A stretch of DNA of 64,000 nucleotides from Spizellomyces punctatus DAOM BR117. Taxonomy: Eukaryota; Chytridiomycota; Chytridiomycetes; Spizellomycetales; Spizellomycetaceae. Below are positions 51,099 to 62,672 of the stretch, one piece after another. The position numbers and the translations under genes were made by a program. The notes beneath the pieces are model-generated. The model was not told where the DNA came from, searched no databases, and worked only from the letters and a program-made list of their open reading frames with translations. Every line of letters starts with the position of its first letter. Within the stretch, counting starts at the first letter, position 1. The stretch covers positions 903,299 to 967,298 of the forward strand of contig NW_015971537.1 of assembly GCF_000182565.1 (NCBI RefSeq). Reading direction: 5' to 3'.

Positions 51099-53019
51099 AT
51101 GTCATTCACCCCCGTTGCATTCCCACCAGAGATTGACACTATCCTCCGAGCGAATTACTCTGATGCAACATGGATAGCAATCTGCAAAGCATTAGCTGTA
51201 CCACCCCGCACTACTTTTTGTCGCGTTAATACGCTACGTTGCACCAGAGAGCAGGCTAGAGAACAACTGCAGGACTTTGTTGACATGGTACGAAATTACA
51301 GAAATTACTGCTGATTCACATATATCCTTCTCTGTTTCTAAAAATCTTCATTTTTTGCCAATTCCAAAAGCAATGTAAGCAGAAAAACTGGCCGCAATGG
51401 ATTGTGTATGAGCACCCTGTTGTGCCTGATGTCCTATATATGGACGTGCAAGGACCGCTTCACGTGGATCCTGTGCAAAAAGGTGAGACTGATACTCACC
51501 GTCGCCTTCTTAATGAGTACTTACTTGCTTGCAATAGAGGTAATCATAGATACGATGTGTGGTAACGCTGTTTTGCGCGGTGCGGATATTTTTGCGGTAA
51601 GTCGAATCTTCATCTTATGGAGACCGGAAGTTGAGCATCTATGCCATTTCTTCAGACGGGTGTTCTAGCGGCCGAATCTGCCAGTAAGCACCACCTCTTG
51701 GGCCATGAATGCTACGGGATCGCTGTGATCTGAACTACCAATGGTTTTCGATAGCGAAGCCGGGAGATAAAGTGGCGGTATATGTCGATCTTGATGGGGC
51801 ATGCTTGCGTGGCCAATCGAAGAAGTACACGGGAAGGAAGGCTTTTGTCGGAAATGGCATTGCCATGATGGTATGTGCACAGTAATGCAATGCGATGCTG
51901 ACACAATGTTAACTTGGATTCCAATTCCAAGGGCCGAGAAACCCTTTACACATGCTCTGCAAAGCAACTGCGAGGAAAAGGTGTTGGCGTACAAATGGTG
52001 GAGCCAATATATAAGTCGCCATCACTGGGAGATATGTTTGCGAAAGGGGTCATTCTGCAAAATCTACCAAGTGTGCTTGTTGGACACGTTTTGGCACCAC
52101 GGCCTGGAGAGTTGGTGTTGGATATGTGTGCAGGTAGGCCCCGTCACTTATGCGACGCTAGGAATACACGTAACATGGGACGTCTTTGGCAGCACCGGGG
52201 GGCAAAACGACACATTTAGCTGCGCTTATGCGGGATCAAGTGAGTGGTTTATTTAAATCCACATTTTATCACCATTACCAATTATAGGAGATTAGGGAAC
52301 AATCATTGCGTTGGACCGTTCGCATCAGAAGGTAGACCGCTTGGTAAATTACATCCGTGAGCAAGAACTGGTCTCGGTAAAGGCATATTGTTGTGACGCC
52401 ACAAGCTGCGTCATGTCGGAACAAGAGACCAAGGAATTTCTAGCTACTCCCGTTTGGTGGTCACCAGGAAGCAAAATTCAGGCTCTTCCGCGCGAATGTT
52501 TTGATCGAGTACTTTTGGACGGGCCATGTTCTGCCATGGGTACGTACATCGCCACATCTCATAGTCTATAGTTTCAAATAGCCCTTTAACCTCCTTCGCA
52601 TGATGTGCCTCGATCCAAAAGGTCAGCGACCAAACTTCAAGCCAGATATAACTGTCGGCGTTCTTCATCATTATCCAGCCTATCAGCGCTCCCTTCTGCA
52701 CGCCGCTCATAAGCTCCTTCGTCCAGGAGGTGTTCTCGTTTACAGTACTTGTACAATTAACGCCGCCGAGAACGAGCACAATGTAGCCTACGCACTTGCC
52801 ACATTCCCGGACCTGGAGATCATGGCAATACCGCCAGAATTCGAGGGGTTGAGCCAGGCAGGATTGACCGGTGTGGAAGCGCTGACCGAGGTGGCCAGAC
52901 AACGATGTTATCGGTTTGAACCAGGTCAGATGTGTGGGGTAGGAGTGGATGGCAAGGTGCTAGAAAGTATTGGGTTCTTTTTTGCAGCTTTTCGAAAAAA
53001 AGAGGCAAACAGCCATTAA
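51099..53019 (+). CDS. NSUN6: NSUN6-type RNA cytosine-5 methyltransferase
   Basis: Multi-exon (at least eight blocks; the span is given). NSUN6 methylates C72 at the 3' end of certain tRNAs and some mRNAs. An N-terminal MSFTPVAFPPEIDTILRANY segment and RVNTLRCTREQAREQL precede a PUA domain (MCGNAVLRGADIFA, VAVYVDLDGACLRG, FVGNGIAM). The Rossmann domain has VLDMCAAPGGKTTHLAALM, IALDRSHQKV, motif IV LLDGPCSAMGQRPN and motif VI VYSTCTINAAENE carrying the catalytic cysteine. The C-terminal SIGFFFAAFRKK matches the family end. NSUN6 is uncommon in fungi. Confidence 0.92.
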
Positions 53020-53503
53020 GTATTTCTGGAACTGCCACAGATGACTTGAGTTTACTCAACCTTTTTCGGTTGCAAACTTTTTCCTGTGTGAGTTGGACTA
53101 TGTTAGATTGCAATGTAGAAGGGACGACAGGATCAAGTCTTTACCCATATCAGGACTGCAAAGATCAGGCTTACTTACAGTCAGTCTGCTCCAGTTGACG
53201 ATCAGTTGATAGGCTATTATTGTATTTCATAAAGCTGGCGAGATATCTATGTGATTTTTGGTTGAACGCAACTATAGAGAATAGCAGGTGCTGTCAACCC
53301 TCAAGACATTAAGTCTTCCTGGTCCACATTAGGAAGAACTATCACCACAGTTTAGTACGTCTGGAGGATCAAGCGACATAACTCAGGAATTTAGATGTTA
53401 AGACTTGGTTATTTCTCCAAATAAAGTTTGGTTATCATATGACTTACGATGATCCTCCTGTTCTCCATCAATTAAAAAGGCCCTTTTGTGAAAACTTCAC
53501 GAA

Positions 53504-53534
<31 letters not shown>

Positions 53535-53799
53535 ACACACACTGGATTTCCTGTAGTTAATAAGAATAGGGTATCTCCTGCTAGGAGCAAAGCATATTGT
53601 AGTCCCTTATGTTTGTGTCTGGTTGTTCTGGTTGATCTTCGTTCATTGTCACATCTTGGTACATCAATATGTAAGTTTTGCCCGTTCATGAGGTTTAGTG
53701 AGATGCATCTCGGTATCGGTGAAAAGGGAAACATCATGACGATCCACTCCTGGTAGGTCTATACTCTCGCTTTTAGTGAAAAGCCAATTTGACATTTAC
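53020..53799. other. spacer with poly-C and CA microsatellite
   Basis: C17 at 53504-53520 is joined directly to an (AC)n tract to 53542. No gene seen. Confidence 0.6.
53504..53542. repeat. compound C17-(AC)11 microsatellite
   Basis: Pure C17 followed without a gap by an AC dinucleotide repeat. Confidence 0.95.
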
Positions 53800-54630
53800 A
53801 TGGAGATATTTTGGCTGACAGCGATGCATTTACATCCGTGTTCTTCTCTCCTTCTTCTTTTAGGATTCTGTCTGGCTCTCTCTCTCGATGCAAATCTCAA
53901 ACCTCAGTCTTCGAGGACCACAAAAGTGGTCAAGTGCATGTGCAAAGATTCCGAAAGCCTCTTATGCATATGGCAGACATTCAACTGTTGGTGATAAGCA
54001 GTTCACAGGTACGGACCTTAATATCACAAAATTTGGTTGATATACCATTGTTGTCTGGAGCTACCACTGCCTAGAGCTTACCGTCAACGAATTGCTGAAC
54101 TCTGACATAATCTTGAAATACCGATACTATAACGACAGTTGCAACAGATACATCGATATTCCCTGTTGCCCGCAGGGATGGATAATGCTACCGGGCCCCA
54201 CGATTTGCAGCGGTACACTGGGGGAATCCTTCTTATATGCTCTGTCAGTTCCCCTTTTTCTGCAGAAACCCTTCATTTACCTTACTGCTGATAGTGGAGC
54301 ACATCTTCCTTCAATTCAGCTTCTATTGCCTGGACGGCATTTTCTACAGGCTAGAGTTTCTATGTATTGGCATCTCAAGTGCAGTTTGATTGATCTGAAT
54401 ACCAGTTCAAAAGCACCGGAATACTTTTCTTTTCGCTGGAAGCAACTGTAATGAACAGTCTTTATTTTCTAACATTTGCCGGATTTGCGGGTTGCAATGC
54501 TATTTGGATAGTTTCTTGCACATTCGTTCTCGTCAAAGTATACCCCTATGACGACTCCTCCACTATTCAAATCAGAAATGAGATACTTCCCGGAGAAGTT
54601 GGTATCATCTGTATTTTTATACCCTGTTGA
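53800..54630 (+). CDS. possible secreted or membrane protein, exons unresolved
   Basis: ATG at 53800 begins a signal-peptide-like hydrophobic stretch (HPCSSLLLLLGFCLALSL) followed by charged and Cys-containing sequence. Downstream plus-strand blocks read in different frames: LNSDIILKYRYYNDSCNRYI with CCPQGWIML, then an aromatic block, then SSTIQIRNEILPGEVGIICI. They look like exons of one fast-evolving beta-rich extracellular protein, but no junction chain was established and no family is recognised. Confidence 0.25.
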
Positions 54631-54797
54631 GGCCGCTAATGTCTACTTTCGTTCCAAGACAAGCATCGACAAACATCGCGACGGGATTGATAACGTAAGC
54701 AGACGGACCACTTGTCGCTTTCCCTCAACCCGATTTCTATTCTTCCGTAACACTAGTCAATCCCCACATTTTTCCCCGCAAACGCACTGATACACCC

Positions 54798-57700
54798 ATG
54801 TCACCAGCACGGCCTACACATCCCATAGACAGCACAGCATCCCAGCATAGCATATCCACTGAGAACGATCCCAACCGACGTCTGTCGTATGCTTCCACCT
54901 CCTCCACCAGCTCCATAATGCAACGCAATTCCAGACAAGTATCCGATCTGAATGTCGAAGGAGTCTCAGAGGGTGGGCCAAAATTTGCCAAAGCTCTATA
55001 CGACTTTGCTGCGAATGAACGTGACGAGCTCATGTTGGAAGAGGAGGACATCGTCCAGCTTCTGAAAGGGGATGCGAAGGGAGGGTGGCTATTTGGATTG
55101 AAGAATGGTGTCTGGGGGTGGTTTCCTGCGAATTTTGTAAGAATTCTAACTGACGAAGAGGCTATTGCTGAGGGATTGTTGGATACAGCAGAATCGTCTA
55201 CGGTTGAGCTATCAGACGCCGACTCAAGCAAAGCACAGTATATCCCACTAAAATCTGCCACCCCGTCATCTGTATCACACAATGAGGATGCTGGAGCCAA
55301 CCTACCACCAGGCACCCGCAATTGGGCGGCTAAATACAAAACCATGCCGCGGTACTCTAAACGTGTCTCTGGAACAGGTTTAGATGAACTGGAAGCAGCA
55401 ATCGGGACTCATATTCGGGAAGCCCTTGCCAGACCAAAAGCGGAGCCTGCCCCTGTTCTCGAAGAGGTTAGTTCGGACAAAAAGGAAGCTCGTCGAGCAG
55501 GGTCTTTTCGAAAGAAGGATATCAAATCTGGAAGCACTGTTGAGCGAAGAGCAACAGTTTCAATTGTGGGTGTTCCGCATGTGACACGGCAGCGGTGGGT
55601 GGAGACGATGGGCGGAGTGGAAGAGGTTACAAAGATGGGATTGAGCAAAAAGGAAGTGCAAAGACAAGAAGTTATCCATGAGATTCAAGCGACTGAAAAG
55701 GATTATGTGGAAGATTTGGAAATCATCATTAACGTAAGATATAGCGTTGCTTTCTGTGTACGGGGGATAGGATACAGATGACATTTTTTCCTATTCTCTA
55801 TGCTGCAGTTGTACATGAACCAAATCAAGAAGAACAAGCTGCTGCCACCTAAGGATATGGCGATTGTTTTTTCGAATGTGGAGCAATTGTTACCCGTCAA
55901 CCAGGTACGGCCAACGATCTGCGTAAGTAATGCAGGGGTAACACTCAACATTGCTCTAGCAATTGATGAAATGGCTAGAAGATCGCACATCACAGCACCC
56001 TGTGGTGGAGCAGATTGGAGATATATTTATACGTGTGGTATGTTTTCACGCTCTGCTGATGCTTCTGTAGCATGCAAACCTCCAACATATTTGTGAAGAG
56101 CGACTTCCTGAAAATGTACACAATGTACTGCCGGAATCATCCTTTCGCACTAATGAAACTCCAAGCTGTTCGACAAAACAAATCAGTTGCCAAGTTTTTG
56201 GATGTATGTGATATTGGATACATCATGAATACCATTGCTTGGATCTCACATTTGCTGTCAATAGCAATGTGCCATGATGCCCGAAAGTCGCAATCTTAAC
56301 TTGGCAAATTTCCTGTGAGTATGGGACGATACTTTATTCTGGACAGAAGAAAGATTAACAATTCTTTGGCAGCATCAAACCTGTTCAGCGGATTTGTAAA
56401 TATCCGCTCCTCATTCGGGTACGAACAAGATAACTTGAGATTCGCTAATAGTAGCACTGAGATGATCCTTTCATGTTTTTGTCGGGATTGACACAACAGG
56501 AAGTAATGAAGAACACCGAACCGAGTCACCCCGATTTCCAAAATCTTGAGAAGGCTCTTCTAAAGATTGAAACCGTTGTGACAATTGTCAATGAGGGAGC
56601 TAGGCAAGCTGAGGCGGTGCAAAAAATGTTGGAACTTCAAGGCAGGTTCACAACCGTGAGTGCGAGTACTGTCGTCACATCCCAGTTTGGGCTATTGAAT
56701 GGGCACATCATGACACCATGCTGGCATAGAAAATGAACATTGTAGCGCCCTGGCGTCAACTTTTGAGATCAGCTTCCATGGACCTCGTCAAATCCAATAA
56801 CGAACGAAAGCGTCGTGAGATATTCTTGTTCAATGATATGCTACTTTTAGCCAAATCCCTCGGAGATGACCAAAGGCTCAAGCTAGTGGATATGGTTCCC
56901 TTTGACATGATTCTGATCAATATCCCTTCAGGTGGGAAAGCCTAGCACTTTATTATGTATAGCGTGTGCTGTTAAGAGTGTAACATCGTACTTTCGCAGT
57001 CGGAACGGACCATCTCATGGAAATTGTTCACATCAATACGGCAAGATATACCGTGGCATGCGACACTGCTGACACAAAGCAACTGTGGATTGACTCCCTC
57101 AAAGAAGCGACCAAAACTTGGATGGCCCAAAAGAACCGAGGAAGTCCTGGTGTTGCCAATCTCCCACCTCAAACAAACTCAGGCGATACAATGGGAGGTT
57201 CCGGAACGTCGCTCTCTCATGAAGCATTGCCTCAAATGGACGCAATTGCCGAGGCATCGGCAAAGCTGGTTCAACCAACGGTCGATGAATCTAGTTTGGC
57301 TGATGCAGCATTAGTTGAAGATGAGGTCGTCGTAAAAGACGATGTATCTGATGAGCAAGCAGCGCCTCCTGCACAAGCACTGAAATCGTTTCAGAATCAA
57401 AGTAGAGTGACCATAAGCGCTTTACGTACCGTAACCAGCGGTTTGCGGCACGTAGAGTCCAAGGTCAAAAGCAATGAGAATATTGCAGAGAACGATGGCT
57501 CTAGCTTGACAGGAAGGGTTGCGTCAAATGAGCAGTTGGATAGCACAAAGAAGAAAAGCACCTCCAAAGAGACGCTTATGGTTCTCCCACCTCTGCCCAA
57601 AAAGGTTTCGCCAGGTGCCCCAGAAAGCGCTGTAAAGTCGGAACCAGTCGCATCAAGCCGAACTTCTACTGGGATAAATCATGCGCCGCGCAATGTTTCC

Positions 57701-58684
57701 GTCCGTTTTGCATCGAATCCCTTTATAGTGCAAGATCAAACAGCGGATCAGGTCCCTCGCCAGCGATCAGCAACCGCGGAACCTCCAGGGGCGGGGACTG
57801 TTTCTAGTGCAAATGTGGCCAAAACCAACGACCAAAGCGATGCTGGCAAAGCCGATGCACCCGGGCGACGAGCTAGCCACTTGGGCGTTTCACTTGCGGG
57901 TCGCGATGCTCATCCCACCCAGCCGCCACCAAAACTCCCACAGACTCTCTCTGGTGCTCCACATCCCTCCGCCAACATAGAAGCAGGTCCTGAAAAGAAA
58001 ACATCACAATCCGTGGCCTCAGATCGAAAAACTTCAATCACAGAGGAGAAAGCAACATCAGGACCTCAGTCTAAATCGGCCAGCAGCAGCAGTATATCCT
58101 CCCTTCAGGAAGAGGTTGGCACTATCAAAACTGTCCAGCGCCAAGCGCAGCCACTTAACCGCGCAAAATCCGGCACCATTTTCAACAAACCCGTTCGGAA
58201 GGCAACAATAGTCGACGTAATCCGACAGCAGACTTCCGCAGCCAGCCGATCCGCAACCGGGAAGGATTACGTGTATCTCATCGACGTCTTCCACGTTGGA
58301 GTATCCGACGATCAGCACATGACCATTCGGCATACATATGACGATTTCTTTGATTTCCACATGCAACTCATTGGCCATTTCCCTGAAGAAGCGGGAGTAA
58401 GGGTTGGGCTGATGCAAAAGGATTCAACCGGTGAATTAGAATCCATGCCCGGAGCTTGGTCGGAAGGTCCCAGAAGAATCATACCCGAGCTGCCAGGACA
58501 AATGATGTTCGTGAGTGAGGCAGCTGCGAAAGGAAGAATGGCTCAACTGCAGGATTATATCCAGGTATGTTGTCTTTAAAGAGCTTGCGATATTCGTCTT
58601 CAGCCCATAGTGACAACCACGCTGCACGACGATAGTGTATCCTTGCCCTTCCTTCGAAGATCTCGAGATCACCTGTTACGATGA
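54798..58684 (+). CDS. Rho guanine-nucleotide exchange factor, SH3-DH-PH-PX
   Basis: At least eight exons (54798-55733, 55809-55904, one from 55960, several short ones, a long one from about 57001 to 58564, and a last one 58604-58684 after a 39-bp intron). SH3 domain at residues about 61-117 (KALYDFAANERDEL, GVWGWFPANFV). The DH domain begins VIHEIQATEKDYVEDLEI, then SDFLKMYTMYCRNHP and ANFLIKPVQRICKYPLLI. The PH domain includes REIFLFNDMLLLAK. A ~350-residue S/T/P-rich linker leads to a C-terminal PX domain (KDYVYLIDVFHVGV, HTYDDFFDFHMQL, PELPGQ). It should activate a Cdc42/Rac GTPase at phosphoinositide membranes. A stop within about 30 residues after the PX core ends the protein, with no PB1 domain seen. 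Confidence 0.88.
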
Positions 58685-58957
58685 ACTTTTTCCGTAACGA
58701 TGGCAAGCACGTTATTGCACTAATCTCGTCAACTGACGCGAATGAAACTTCACGGTAGCATGTATAAAACAAGCAGAGGGGAGAACTAGTGATTGTAGGT
58801 TTAGGAAACAATAGTCAATGGTTATTGTGGTGGTTTTTGCGGTACATGTTCAGGGGGTGTACGAGGTTGATCGCAGTGAGGATGACCGTTGCAATACCCA
58901 ACCGATATATATTTATATGTCAACACGAAAACAACCAAACGGCATCTAATGATCTAC

Positions 58958-60314
58958 TTATATAACACAGTATTCTTCCTCATGGCCTATTTGTGTGTCG
59001 GAAACAACATCGTCCCATAACAGCTCAAATTCTGGTGTTGATGGGAATGAACGTGACATACCAGGGAGAATGGCCACCCGTGTATGAACGCTGGTAAAAG
59101 GATCCGTACTTTCCCTGGATGGCGTTGGTGTAAATGGCGGCGCTTCGAAGAGTGTCGTCGAAACATCGGGATAGGTTATCGGTACAGCTGCGACAAAGTT
59201 TGGGTCGGCTGCAGTCGTAGGAGATTCAGGTACAGCTGATTCCTCGTCCGCTATGGATAGAATATCATGCTCAGAACGATCTTCCTGTGTGCCGTCAGAA
59301 TGCCCATCCTTCTCCGATACATGCTCCATGACACTTGCATAGTCATATACCGGATCAAAAACTTCATCCAGCAAAACCCGAAGAACTCTCCACTTTGCGC
59401 CTTCGACACTTCTTCTAATGCATTCAACCTCCCCTTTCAAGTCAACTCCGTATTTGAGCAACAGCCGCAGTACATCGTCGTGACCGGCGGCACATGCTTC
59501 GAGAGCTGCTGAAGTAAGAATCGACTGTGGTGCTGGTGGAAGATTAGCGAGGAGAACAGTGAGGAGGGACATGTTGTGCATGCGAGACGCCCAGGCCAAT
59601 GGATTGAAGGGCGCGGAAGCTAGGCGGGCTCCGCTGGCTAATAGATAGGAGGTTATCGATGGGTTTTCAGCTGAAAAGTACTGTAAAATCAGTATAAACA
59701 ACCTCCCAGGCAAGCCGTCCAAAATTTTACTTACCGACAACAGCAACAAAAACAGCACAATTGTCCGCGGCCTGAACATCCGCTCCGGCTTCCACCAGTG
59801 CCTTCACTACACTCTCGTGTCCGTGAGCGCATGCGGCAGTAAGAGGCGTCAACCGCAAGTTCTTTAAACAAGCTGCAGGGAGTCCGAGGGCATCCCAATG
59901 CCCAGCCCATGGGCGAGTTGCGTTGATTGGGGCTTTCTTTTCGAGTAAAAACCTAAAAAGTAAGATATTAGCATTAGTCCGTGACTCCTCTCCAATCTAC
60001 TGAACCACATCTCACCTAACGGCTTTTACATCCCCGTCCCCACACGCATCTATTAGCAAATCTTCAAGACTCCCTTCTCGGCCAGGTAAAGGTATAGGAG
60101 ATCCGCCCGTGCTCGCCAGAGGCCGCTTTTCTGTATGCTCCTCTACTGCGATCTTGTATCCGTTTTTTCCCTGACCTGGTTCCTCATGCAGCGCAATGGA
60201 CGTCATCGAAGAAGACCGAGGTGTTATGAGAGGCCTACGCTTATCAGAGTCCGTGATGGACTTGCACGGTCGATGAGACCAGGAAAAGAAGTTGTATGAT
60301 GACAAGGCCAGCAT
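58958..60314 (-). CDS. ankyrin-repeat protein
   Basis: Exons 60016-60314, 59735-59952, 58958-59670; 409 aa. The N-terminus is S-rich and basic. Ankyrin units follow: LEDLLIDACGDGDVKAVRFL, LTPLTAACAHGHESVVKALV, VFVAVVAENPSITSYLLASG, ALEACAAGHDDVLRLLLKYG. The C-terminal ~150 residues are acidic and S/T/P-rich. No catalytic or membrane segment is visible; probably a binding scaffold. The first ATG is at 60314. Confidence 0.82.
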
Positions 60315-60685
60315 GGTTTCTCTCTAAAAAGGACAATGTCCTGCCAAATATAAACCTTTCGACGAGGTCCCAGTGCCATTTTATGGCCCTTGGAAACGGG
60401 CAAAGTCCGCATGACGTCCCTGCTTACGTCACGGCGCGAGGCCCCAAGAGATACGGGGTGGACAGAGCATCTGTGGAGATTTGGTACCAACGGAGCAGGA
60501 AAAGGTCCTTCAGGCGCTTTTCAGGGTATGTTTTTTAGAAGGATACGGTATAGCTAATTCCTACTTTCGCATATTTCAATACATGTTATGTCGAGATATT
60601 CAAGCTACTGCTACTGCCACATTTTTGCATTTTAATGAGATTTTGAAGCATTTGCTGCAACTTAACATCGCATGAACAGTTGACT
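60315..60685. other. spacer upstream of the ankyrin gene
   Basis: No feature supported; contains the ankyrin-gene promoter and the 3' end of the next minus-strand gene. Confidence 0.5.
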
Positions 60686-62008
60686 TTAGTAGACCTGTTG
60701 CACCAAGATCGCATACGGCCGGATATCTTTGGGTTTGACGGTAACGGCGTTATAATTAAGCTGGCAGCAGCTCGGATGGACCCTGTTTTGGAGGACGACT
60801 CGCCAAGTGCGACCTCCGCTAACAAAAAACCCCTTTTGAGAATAACTGTGCGTCACGGCGATGTCCATCGTGGACCACACCCATCCGTCATGGCTGGCGC
60901 GGTAGCCTTTTTGAACGATGCTCGCAATGTTGGTGTATGATGTCCCATGGTAAGTCACGATCCTAGAGAGAGAATACCAATCAGATATGGGATATTTCAA
61001 AGATGGGGGTGCTGTTGTTGTTTACCATTCCCCTTCGCTGGACTCATTCCTTGGACCGGGGGCTCCAAGCCACATGTCATCTTCATATTTGCCCTTCACT
61101 TTTAATCCAAATCGTAGCCAACCAGTGGGCCGAACATAGCAATGTCCACCCCGCAAGCCCACAATTTGGTTATCTCCACACTTAGAGTAATCACGATCCC
61201 AGCCCGGCTCCAGGTACTTAGCTGGCGGGAAGAAACTCAAAAACTGTGCAGAATCAGGTAGGAGAGTGAGCCGCGCCTCATGGTATAAGCTATATGTGGA
61301 GAGGGTGTGGTGATCTTCAAGTTCTGTACGTTCGAAGGCGATGCGTGGCCAGGTGTTAGACTTGGTGGTATTTTTAAGCACTTCTTTGAGCCTCCGGACT
61401 TTGGCATCTCTCCTCACTAAGTGTCTTCTTCGTTATTCAGCAGTTAGGGGATAGAATAAAGACAGCATACACACCTTTGACGAGGATTGGCTTCGATTTC
61501 GGATCGGATTGAAAGTGGATATGAACCATCTCAATCATAACCTCAGCTCTTGATTTGGTTGACTTAATAGACTTGACAGAACTGGTAGATTTAGTGGACT
61601 TGATTGAGCTGGTAGATTTAATGGACTTGATTGAACTGGTAGAGGCTTTCTCGGTGTGAGAGGGGCCCAACATTCAAAATGGCAACCAATTAGCAGTGCA
61701 ACACATATTAGAAAGTGCAGTAGGTTCGGGGAAGCACTACTCACCGTCCTCCACAGTTATAACAACAATAGTATCAATGTCCGTTGCCTCTTGGTCTATG
61801 ACAGTCGCAGAAATTGAGAAGCCACAAAAATGGGCACACAAGTTGAATAAGCGCACGTACCAGCTTCCGCACCAGTTTCTCTACCGGCTTCCGTACCGTC
61901 TTCTGCCAACTGGTGAGGCCCTGAATCGGACTTCTCAACAGTTTTACAAAAAGGGCGGAAGATAGGAAGCAGGCACTCTCGCAGGAGCCTATGGCATAGC
62001 TTGAACAT
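60686..62008 (-). CDS. putative ubiquitin-like plus ART-like domain protein
   Basis: Exons 61861-62008, 61745-61795, 61475-61645, 61026-61416, 60686-60962; 345 aa. An acidic N-terminus (with GTEAGRETGAEAG) is followed by four tandem S/T-K units (STSSIKSIK type), then a region resembling a ubiquitin-like fold (VMIEMVHIHFQSDPKSK, VRRLKEVLKNTTK, LSTYSLYHEARLTLL). The C-terminal domain has H259 in IVTYHGTSYTNIASIVQKGY, then SYSQKGFFVSGGRTWRVVLQ and KPKDIRPYAILV, reminiscent of PARP/ART-fold HG(T)-x-I-x-xIl-xxGf motifs. A catalytic glutamate is not obvious. Function is unknown; the domain reading is an inference. Confidence 0.55.
61528..61650 (-). repeat. tandem S-T-S-S-[IV]-K-S-[IT]-K coding minisatellite
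   Basis: About four 27-bp units (lengths varying) within exon 3 of the preceding gene, giving a basic Ser/Thr-Lys stretch. Confidence 0.8.
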
Positions 62009-62672
62009 TTTGCAAAGAAGGTAGTCTTCACTGTAGTATTTTGTACCTGCTGAAATCACCGGCGATATAAAGCAACAGTAAATGTTATGAACATCTGATG
62101 GAAGCTTTAACATGATAGAATGATGATTTGTCGTTTCTTCATGCCAACTCATCCTATCAAGCCACCGTCTTGACCGGGACCCCCTTTTACAACGAAGATT
62201 GATATGTATGTCTGTTGGATAGCGGGGGTTGAGATTCCTTAGCGCGGCTTTTGCACCTTGTTGTCATATAGCATCACCTTTTGAAGGCAGAACGTGGCCT
62301 GAATTGCTTTATTATAAACAAAAGGTCAGCCGGATCAGGAATCCTAACCCCCAGTATTTGACCATCACGACCATAAACGAAATGGAACTTTGAATTACCA
62401 CGGAGAAAGCTTACACTTTTTTGCAGAAACAATTCGAGAACGTAATACTATAAACATGAAGATAATAAAATACGTACATAAAAAAAGTTTGCCAATGATT
62501 TGCAGAATAATCCCACGTTTCAGCCCCCAAAAAGATCTAACCGACGTCGTCTACCCTCTCAAGTGCATCGGATTTCCCCATCACACAATTTCTTCCTGAG
62601 CATCCGCCAATACATAAAAGATTAAGCCGTTGGTCCAATTCGCAGGGTGATGTATCCCACACTTTCCGATCT
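62009..62672. other. spacer upstream of Ubl/ART gene and downstream of histidine kinase
   Basis: No gene seen. Confidence 0.5.

Noticed and set aside
61528-61650. CRISPR-like array
   Set aside because: The repeats are contiguous coding units without unique spacers; no CRISPR array was seen anywhere in the window.
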